Shown piece by piece: positions 7,306 through 11,153 of a stretch of DNA of 11,153 bases (the stretch's first letter is position 1; each line of letters starts with the position of its first letter). Location of the stretch: positions 1 through 11,153 of the forward strand of contig CAMNHH010000070.1 of NCBI GenBank assembly GCA_946539175.1. Reading direction: 5' to 3'. The stretch comes from an uncultured Clostridia bacterium. GTDB lineage: Bacteria; Bacillota; Clostridia; Oscillospirales; Oscillospiraceae. Made by a program: the position numbers and the translations under genes. A model generated the notes under the pieces. That model did no database searches. It had not been told where the DNA came from and saw nothing but the letters and a program-made list of their open reading frames with translations.

Positions 7306-8057
7306 GTTGTACCTCCCATATGGTTGATCCGGTTGGCCAGAAAGCCCGCGCCGAAGCCGTTGTCGATGTTCACCACGCTGACGCCGCTGGCGCAGGAGTT
7401 CAGCATGGAAAGCAGGGCGGAGAGGCCGCCGAAGGAGGCCCCGTAGCCCACGCTGGTGGGCACGGCGATCACCGGGCAGTCCACCAGGCCCCCCAGCACC
7501 GAGGCCAGGGCGCCCTCCATCCCGGCGATGGCGACGACCACCGAGGCCTCCATCAGCTCGTCCAGGTGGGCGAGGGTCCTGTGCAGGCCCGCCACCCCCA
7601 CGTCGTAGAGCCGGGTGACCCGGCTGCCCAGAAACTCCGCCGTCAGGGCCGCCTCCTCCGCCACGGGCAGGTCGGAGGTGCCGCCGGTGGCCACCACCAC
7701 GCTGCCCAGGCCGTCGGGCTCCGGCGCCCGGCCCAGCAGCCCGATCCGGGGCAGGGCCTCGTAGCGCAGGGGGAAGTCCCGGGCCAGGGCCGCCGCCTTC
7801 TCCGCCTCCAGGCGGGTGATCAGCACCCGCTCCTGTCCGTTGTCCAGCATGGCCCGCAGGATCCCGGCGATCTGCTCCGGGGTCTTCCCTGCCCCGTAGA
7901 TCACCTCCGCGGCCCCCTGCCGCAGCCGCCGGTGCAGATCCACCTTGGCATAGCCGATGTCGGCAAAGGGAGCCTTCTTCAGCTCCAGCAGGACCTCCTC
8001 CACGCTGCGGGACCCGTCCCGCAGCTGCTCCAAAAGCCGCCTGATCTCCGTGTTCAT
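7302..8057 (-). CDS. larB: LarB: pyridinium-3,5-biscarboxylic acid mononucleotide synthase
   Basis: LarB carboxylates the pyridinium ring of nicotinic acid adenine dinucleotide and releases AMP, the first step of the nickel-pincer cofactor pathway (LarB, then LarE, then LarC). The 251-residue protein has the LarB N-terminal region with FADIGYAKVDLHR (31-43) and EVIYGAGKTPEQI (51-63). A PurE/AIR-carboxylase-like C-terminal domain follows, with ATGGTSDLPVAEEA (123-136), YDVGVAGLHR (151-160), AGMEGALASVLGGL (178-191) and PTSVGYGASFGGLSALLSML (200-219). Cys222 in LNSCASG probably corresponds to the catalytic Cys221 of the L. plantarum enzyme (inference). The ATG has AGAGGTG upstream. It is the first gene of the larBC operon and is divergent from an M20 peptidase. 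No larE (sulphur transferase) or larA is seen in this window. Confidence 0.96.
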   Translation of the reverse strand: MNTEIRRLLEQLRDGSRSVEEVLLELKKAPFADIGYAKVDLHRRLRQGAAEVIYGAGKTPEQIAGILRAMLDNGQERVLITRLEAEKAAALARDFPLRYEALPRIGLLGRAPEPDGLGSVVVATGGTSDLPVAEEAALTAEFLGSRVTRLYDVGVAGLHRTLAHLDELMEASVVVAIAGMEGALASVLGGLVDCPVIAVPTSVGYGASFGGLSALLSMLNSCASGVSVVNIDNGFGAGFLANRINHMGGTT

Positions 8058-8087
8058 GGCGCACCTCTTTTCCTGTTCTTTCTGAAT

Positions 8088-8117
8088 AATATACCACGCC
8101 GCCGGGTGTTTTGTAAA
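8088..8117 (-). promoter_or_regulatory. Promoter for larBC
   Basis: On the minus strand TTTACA (8117-8112) and TATATT (8093-8088) are separated by 18 bases, and the predicted leader is about 25 nt before the larB ATG. Its spacer holds one copy of the 13-base direct repeat that also abuts the opposite promoter. Confidence 0.65.
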
Positions 8118-8175
8118 GGAAAAAAATCTGTGAATCCGGTGGCCTTTGGGATAGCTTTTTCCCGCCGCCGGTTGT
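8097..8175 (+). repeat. Pair of 13-base direct repeats in the larB/M20 divergent promoter region
   Basis: CGCCGCCGGGTGT (8097-8109) and CGCCGCCGGTTGT (8163-8175) match at 12 of 13 bases, 66 bases apart. One lies in the larB promoter spacer; the other runs into the -10 of the M20 gene. They could be binding sites for one regulator, or chance in a GC-rich genome. The second copy is also half of an imperfect inverted repeat: CCGGTGGC (8136-8143) pairs with GCCGCCGG (8164-8171), with inner GGGA/TCCC. Confidence 0.35.
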
Positions 8176-8180
8176 ATAAT
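8175..8180 (+). promoter_or_regulatory. -10 element for the M20 peptidase gene
   Basis: A perfect TATAAT with start near 8187. No convincing -35 hexamer is found 16-18 bases upstream, so the promoter may be weak or activator-dependent. The predicted start leaves only about 11 nt before the ATG at 8198, which favours the TTG start at 8213 for the gene. Confidence 0.55.
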
Positions 8181-8212
8181 ATCCAAAGAACAGACGAATG
8201 GAGGATACCAGC

Positions 8213-9328
8213 TTGCGTCAGGATATTTTGGAGCTGGCGGTGGAGCTGCGGCACCGGCTGCACGCCCACCCGGAGCTCTCCAATCATGAAGTCGAGACAA
8301 AGCGGCGGCTCATGGACTTTCTGCGGGCCCACACTTGCCGCCTGGAGATCGTGGACCGGGGCCAATGGTTCTACGCCGTCTATCGGGCCGGGGCGGACCG
8401 GCCCTCCCTGGCCTTCCGGGCGGACTTTGACGCCCTGCCGGTGGAGGACCGCTGCGGCAAGCCCTATGCCTCCCAAACGCCCGGGGTGGGCCACAAGTGC
8501 GGCCACGACGGCCACAGCGCGGTCCTGGCGGCCCTGGCCCTGGAGATCGACCGGGACGGGGCGGACAAAAATCTGTATTTTCTCTTTCAGCACGCGGAGG
8601 AGACCGGCGACGGGGCCCGGGTCTGCGCGGCCCTTTTGGAGCAGGAGCGGATCGACGAGATCTTCGGCTTCCACAACCGGCCCGGCCTGCCCCTGGGGCT
8701 GGTGCAGGTGCTGGACGGCTGCGTCTACTGCGCCTCGGAGGGGATGATCCTGGACTTTCAGGGGATCCCCTCCCACGCCAGCATGCCGGAGCTGGGCCGG
8801 AACCCGGCCTATGCCATTGCGGAGCTGGTCCAGGCCCTGCCGGGGCTGTCGGACCCGGCAAAGCACCGGGGCATCTGCTTTGCCACCATCATCCAGATCG
8901 ACCTGGGCGAGCCCGCCTTCGGCACCCAGGCCAGCCGGGGCAAGCTGCTGCTGACCATCCGGGGGCAGTATGCGGACGAGCTCGACGCCCTGCGGGCAAG
9001 GCTCCGGGCCCTGGCGGAGGAGAAGGCCGCCCGCTTCGGTCTGAAGCTGCGCATCAGCGCCCGGGACGTATTCCCGGACACGGTGAGCTGGCCCCGGAGC
9101 AACGAGAAGATCCGCCGCTGCTGCCGGGCTCTGGGCCTGAGCTGCCGGGAGATGCCCGCTCCCTTCCGCTCCTCGGAGGACTTCGGCTGGTACACCAAGC
9201 GGATCCCCGGTGCCTTCTTCGAGATCGGCGGCGGCCCAGGCGGGGACCTGCACAGCGTGGAGATGGACTTCAACGACCGGATCATCCCCATCGCGGTGGA
9301 TCTGTATCGGAAGCTCATCGAGCTCTGA
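8213..9328 (+). CDS. M20D-family metallo-amidohydrolase (hippurate hydrolase/N-acyl amino acid deacylase type)
   Basis: A cytoplasmic zinc/manganese-type hydrolase that removes acyl groups from N-acyl amino acids or related amides. From the TTG start it has 371 residues, normal for M20D (about 370-400). Visible marks are HAHPELS (17-23), FRADFDALPVED (68-79), GHKCGHDGHSA (93-103), FQHAEETGDGA (125-135), FGFHN (151-155) and GGDLHSVEMDF (343-353). By comparison with YtnL-type enzymes, the ligands are probably Cys96, His98, Glu130, His154 and His347, with Glu129 catalytic; all are present. The middle part (SHASM) is the lid/dimerisation domain. The start choice rests on a perfect GGAGG (8200-8204) placed 8 bases before TTG 8213; ATG 8198 (five codons longer) lacks any ribosome site. 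It is divergent from larB. The exact substrate cannot be told. Confidence 0.9.
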   Translation: MRQDILELAVELRHRLHAHPELSNHEVETKRRLMDFLRAHTCRLEIVDRGQWFYAVYRAGADRPSLAFRADFDALPVEDRCGKPYASQTPGVGHKCGHDGHSAVLAALALEIDRDGADKNLYFLFQHAEETGDGARVCAALLEQERIDEIFGFHNRPGLPLGLVQVLDGCVYCASEGMILDFQGIPSHASMPELGRNPAYAIAELVQALPGLSDPAKHRGICFATIIQIDLGEPAFGTQASRGKLLLTIRGQYADELDALRARLRALAEEKAARFGLKLRISARDVFPDTVSWPRSNEKIRRCCRALGLSCREMPAPFRSSEDFGWYTKRIPGAFFEIGGGPGGDLHSVEMDFNDRIIPIAVDLYRKLIEL

Positions 9329-9361
9329 GGCTCCGGCAGGGGCCCGGCGGGCGGCCTTTTT
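9329..9361 (+). terminator. Possible weak terminator after the M20 gene
   Basis: A GC-rich segment just past the stop ends in TTTTT (9357-9361). Its only clean hairpin is GCCC-GGC-GGGC (9342-9352), with a few outer pairs (GGCT with GGCC). The position and T-run suit a terminator, but the stem is poor. Confidence 0.35.
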
Positions 9362-9366
9362 CGTGC

Positions 9367-9395
9367 TTTACAAAAAGGCCCTTCTCTGCTATAAT
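9367..9395 (+). promoter_or_regulatory. Strong promoter for lepA
   Basis: TTTACA (9367-9372) and a perfect TATAAT (9390-9395) are separated by 17 bases, with an extended TGC just before the -10. This near-consensus site gives lepA its own transcript with a leader of about 58 nt, independent of the M20 gene. Confidence 0.85.
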
Positions 9396-9459
9396 ATATG
9401 CTGAATAAAAGGGTAATTCTGCCCGTGGGGGCGAAATTCCCTGCTTTGAGGTTACATTT

Positions 9460-11153
9460 ATGACTGAACTTTCCAAAATCCGGAATTTTTCCATCGTGGC
9501 CCACATCGACCACGGCAAGTCCACTCTGGCGGACCGTCTGCTGGAGGAGACCAAAACCGTGGACAAGCGGGAGATGGAGGAGCAGATCCTGGACAACATG
9601 GAGCTGGAGCGGGAGCGGGGCATCACCATCAAGGCCCGGGCCGTGAAGCTCAACTATCGGGCCGACGACGGGGAGGACTACGTGCTGAACCTGATCGACA
9701 CCCCGGGCCACGTGGACTTCAACTACGAGGTCTCCCGCTCCCTCACCGCCTGCGAGGGCGCGGTGCTGGTGGTGGACGCCTCCCAGGGCATCGAGGCCCA
9801 GACCCTGGCCAATACCTATCTGGCCATTGACGCGGGGCTGGAGGTGCTGCCGGTGGTGAACAAGATCGACCTGCCCGCGGCCCGGCCCCGGGAGGTCAAG
9901 CAGGAGATTGAGGACATCATCGGCCTGCCCGCCATGGACGCCCCGGAGATCTCCGCCAAAAATGGCATCAATATCCACTCGGTTCTCGAGATGATCGTCA
10001 AGGAGGTCCCGCCCCCCAAGGGGGACCGGGAGGCGCCGCTGCAGGCCCTGATCTTTGACAGCCAGTACGACAGCTATCGGGGCGTGGTGGTCTACATGCG
10101 GGTGATGAACGGCGTGGTCCGGCCCGGCATGGACGTGAAGATGATGGCCTCCGGCGCCGTCTACAAGGTGGTGGAGTGCGGCTATCTGCACCCCAAGGGC
10201 ATGGTGCCCGCCGAGGCCCTGGGGGCCGGGGAGGTGGGCTATCTCACCGCCTCCATCAAGACCATCGCCGACACCCGGGTGGGCGACACCGTCACCGGAG
10301 CGGAGAACCCCGCCGCCGAGCCCCTGCCGGGCTACAAGAGCTGCCAGCCCATGGTCTTCTCCGGCGTCTACCCCGCCGACGGCTCCAAGTACGGGGACCT
10401 GCGGGACGCTTTGGAGAAGCTGAAGCTGAACGACGCCTCCATGTACTACACCCAGGAGAACTCCATCGCCCTGGGCTTCGGCTTCCGCTGCGGCTTTTTG
10501 GGCCTTTTGCACATGGAGATCATCATGGAGCGGCTGGAGCGGGAGTTCAACCTGGACCTGATCACCACGGCTCCCAACGTGGTCTACGAGATCGACAAGA
10601 CCGACGGCAGCCACATCGAGGTCTACACCCCCCTGAACTACCCCGACCCCATGGAGATCGCCCAGGCCTACGAGCCCTACGTGAAGGCCAGCATCATTGC
10701 GCCGCCGGAATACGTGGGCAACATCATGGACCTGTGCCAGTTCCGCCGGGGCGAGTTCAAGGACATGAGCTACCTGGACCAGAGCCGGGTGGAGCTCCAC
10801 TACGAGATCCCCCTCAACGAGATCATCTACGACTTCTTCGACGCTCTGAAGTCCCGGACCCGGGGCTACGGCTCCCTGGACTATGAGCTGATCGGCTACC
10901 GGCCCTCCAAGCTGGTGAAGCTGGACATTCTGCTGAACGGCGAGCTGGTGGACGCTTTGAGCTTCATTCTCTTTGCCGACGAGGCCTACGCCAGAGCCCG
11001 CCGCATCTGCGAGAAGCTGAAGGAGAACATCCCCCGCCAGATGTTCGAGATCCCGGTCCAGGCCGCCATCGGCGGCAAGATCATCGCCCGGGAGACCATC
11101 AAGGCCCTGCGGAAGGACGTGCTGGCCAAGTGCTACGGCGGCGACATCACCCG
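9460..11153 (+). CDS. lepA: LepA / elongation factor 4, ribosome-binding GTPase (3' end cut by window edge)
   Basis: LepA is a conserved translational GTPase that binds the ribosome; it has been linked to back-translocation and to ribosome assembly or initiation. The visible 564 residues of about 600 start MTELSKIRNFSIVAHIDHGK. They show the P-loop AHIDHGKST (14-22), switch I RGITIKA (53-59), DTPGH (80-84), NKID (134-137) and a SAKNG G5 element. The LepA-specific FRCGFLGLLHMEI follows, and the C-terminal domain reaches KCYGGDIT at the edge, where RKRKLLEKQKEGKKRMK-type sequence normally follows. That end identifies it as LepA rather than BipA/TypA. The ATG has GAGGT 8 bases upstream. About 36 C-terminal residues lie outside the window. 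It is transcribed from its own promoter; in many Firmicutes hemW/hemN follows, which cannot be checked here. Confidence 0.97.
   Translation, partial: MTELSKIRNFSIVAHIDHGKSTLADRLLEETKTVDKREMEEQILDNMELERERGITIKARAVKLNYRADDGEDYVLNLIDTPGHVDFNYEVSRSLTACEGAVLVVDASQGIEAQTLANTYLAIDAGLEVLPVVNKIDLPAARPREVKQEIEDIIGLPAMDAPEISAKNGINIHSVLEMIVKEVPPPKGDREAPLQALIFDSQYDSYRGVVVYMRVMNGVVRPGMDVKMMASGAVYKVVECGYLHPKGMVPAEALGAGEVGYLTASIKTIADTRVGDTVTGAENPAAEPLPGYKSCQPMVFSGVYPADGSKYGDLRDALEKLKLNDASMYYTQENSIALGFGFRCGFLGLLHMEIIMERLEREFNLDLITTAPNVVYEIDKTDGSHIEVYTPLNYPDPMEIAQAYEPYVKASIIAPPEYVGNIMDLCQFRRGEFKDMSYLDQSRVELHYEIPLNEIIYDFFDALKSRTRGYGSLDYELIGYRPSKLVKLDILLNGELVDALSFILFADEAYARARRICEKLKENIPRQMFEIPVQAAIGGKIIARETIKALRKDVLAKCYGGDIT

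Noticed and set aside
8809..10800. 663-codon open frame antisense to the M20 gene and lepA
   Set aside because: Spans two unrelated genes and their promoter; His/Val/Gly-rich shadow of lepA.

Overview
The window comes from a GC-rich, low-to-medium GC-lineage-style Gram-positive bacterium, most likely a gut Clostridia member (Oscillospiraceae/Ruminococcaceae type). This is inferred from strong GGAGG-type Shine-Dalgarno sites, TTTACA/TATAAT-like promoters in short AT-rich gaps, U-tailed hairpin terminators, and protein family content. There are eight real genes, one of them broken and two running off the window ends. Genes are tightly packed, and no intergenic stretch exceeds about 300 bases.

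Layout from left to right. (1) A glycerate kinase (minus, cut by the left edge) is divergent from a CdaR-type sugar-diacid regulator (plus). The regulator is followed after 38 bases by a MATE-family efflux transporter (plus), probably in the same operon. (2) A second, distinct MATE transporter (minus) converges on the first. Between them lies a perfect 21-bp hairpin with T-runs usable on both strands. (3) Divergent from the second transporter is a small gene for a secreted protein (plus). It carries a one-base frameshift and has no natural 3' end, so it is called a pseudogene. (4) larB and larC (minus, overlapping by ATGA) encode two of the three enzymes that build the nickel-pincer nucleotide cofactor of lactate racemase-like enzymes; LarC carries a very histidine-rich insert. 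(5) Divergent from larB is an M20D-family metallo-aminoacylase/amidohydrolase (plus) whose start codon is probably a TTG. (6) lepA (elongation factor 4, plus) follows under its own strong promoter and is cut by the right edge.

Functional links. The glycerate kinase and its divergent regulator form a recognisable sugar-acid/glycerate module. The larBC pair makes a cofactor for enzymes acting on 2-hydroxy acids, but no larA-like enzyme and no larE is visible here, so the cofactor user must lie elsewhere. The two MATE pumps have no substrate assignment from sequence. I see no phage, transposon, CRISPR, tRNA or rRNA. I do not see an undescribed system; the items most worth checking are the regulator-MATE coupling, the larBC/M20 divergent control region with its near-identical promoter repeats, and the decayed secreted-protein gene.
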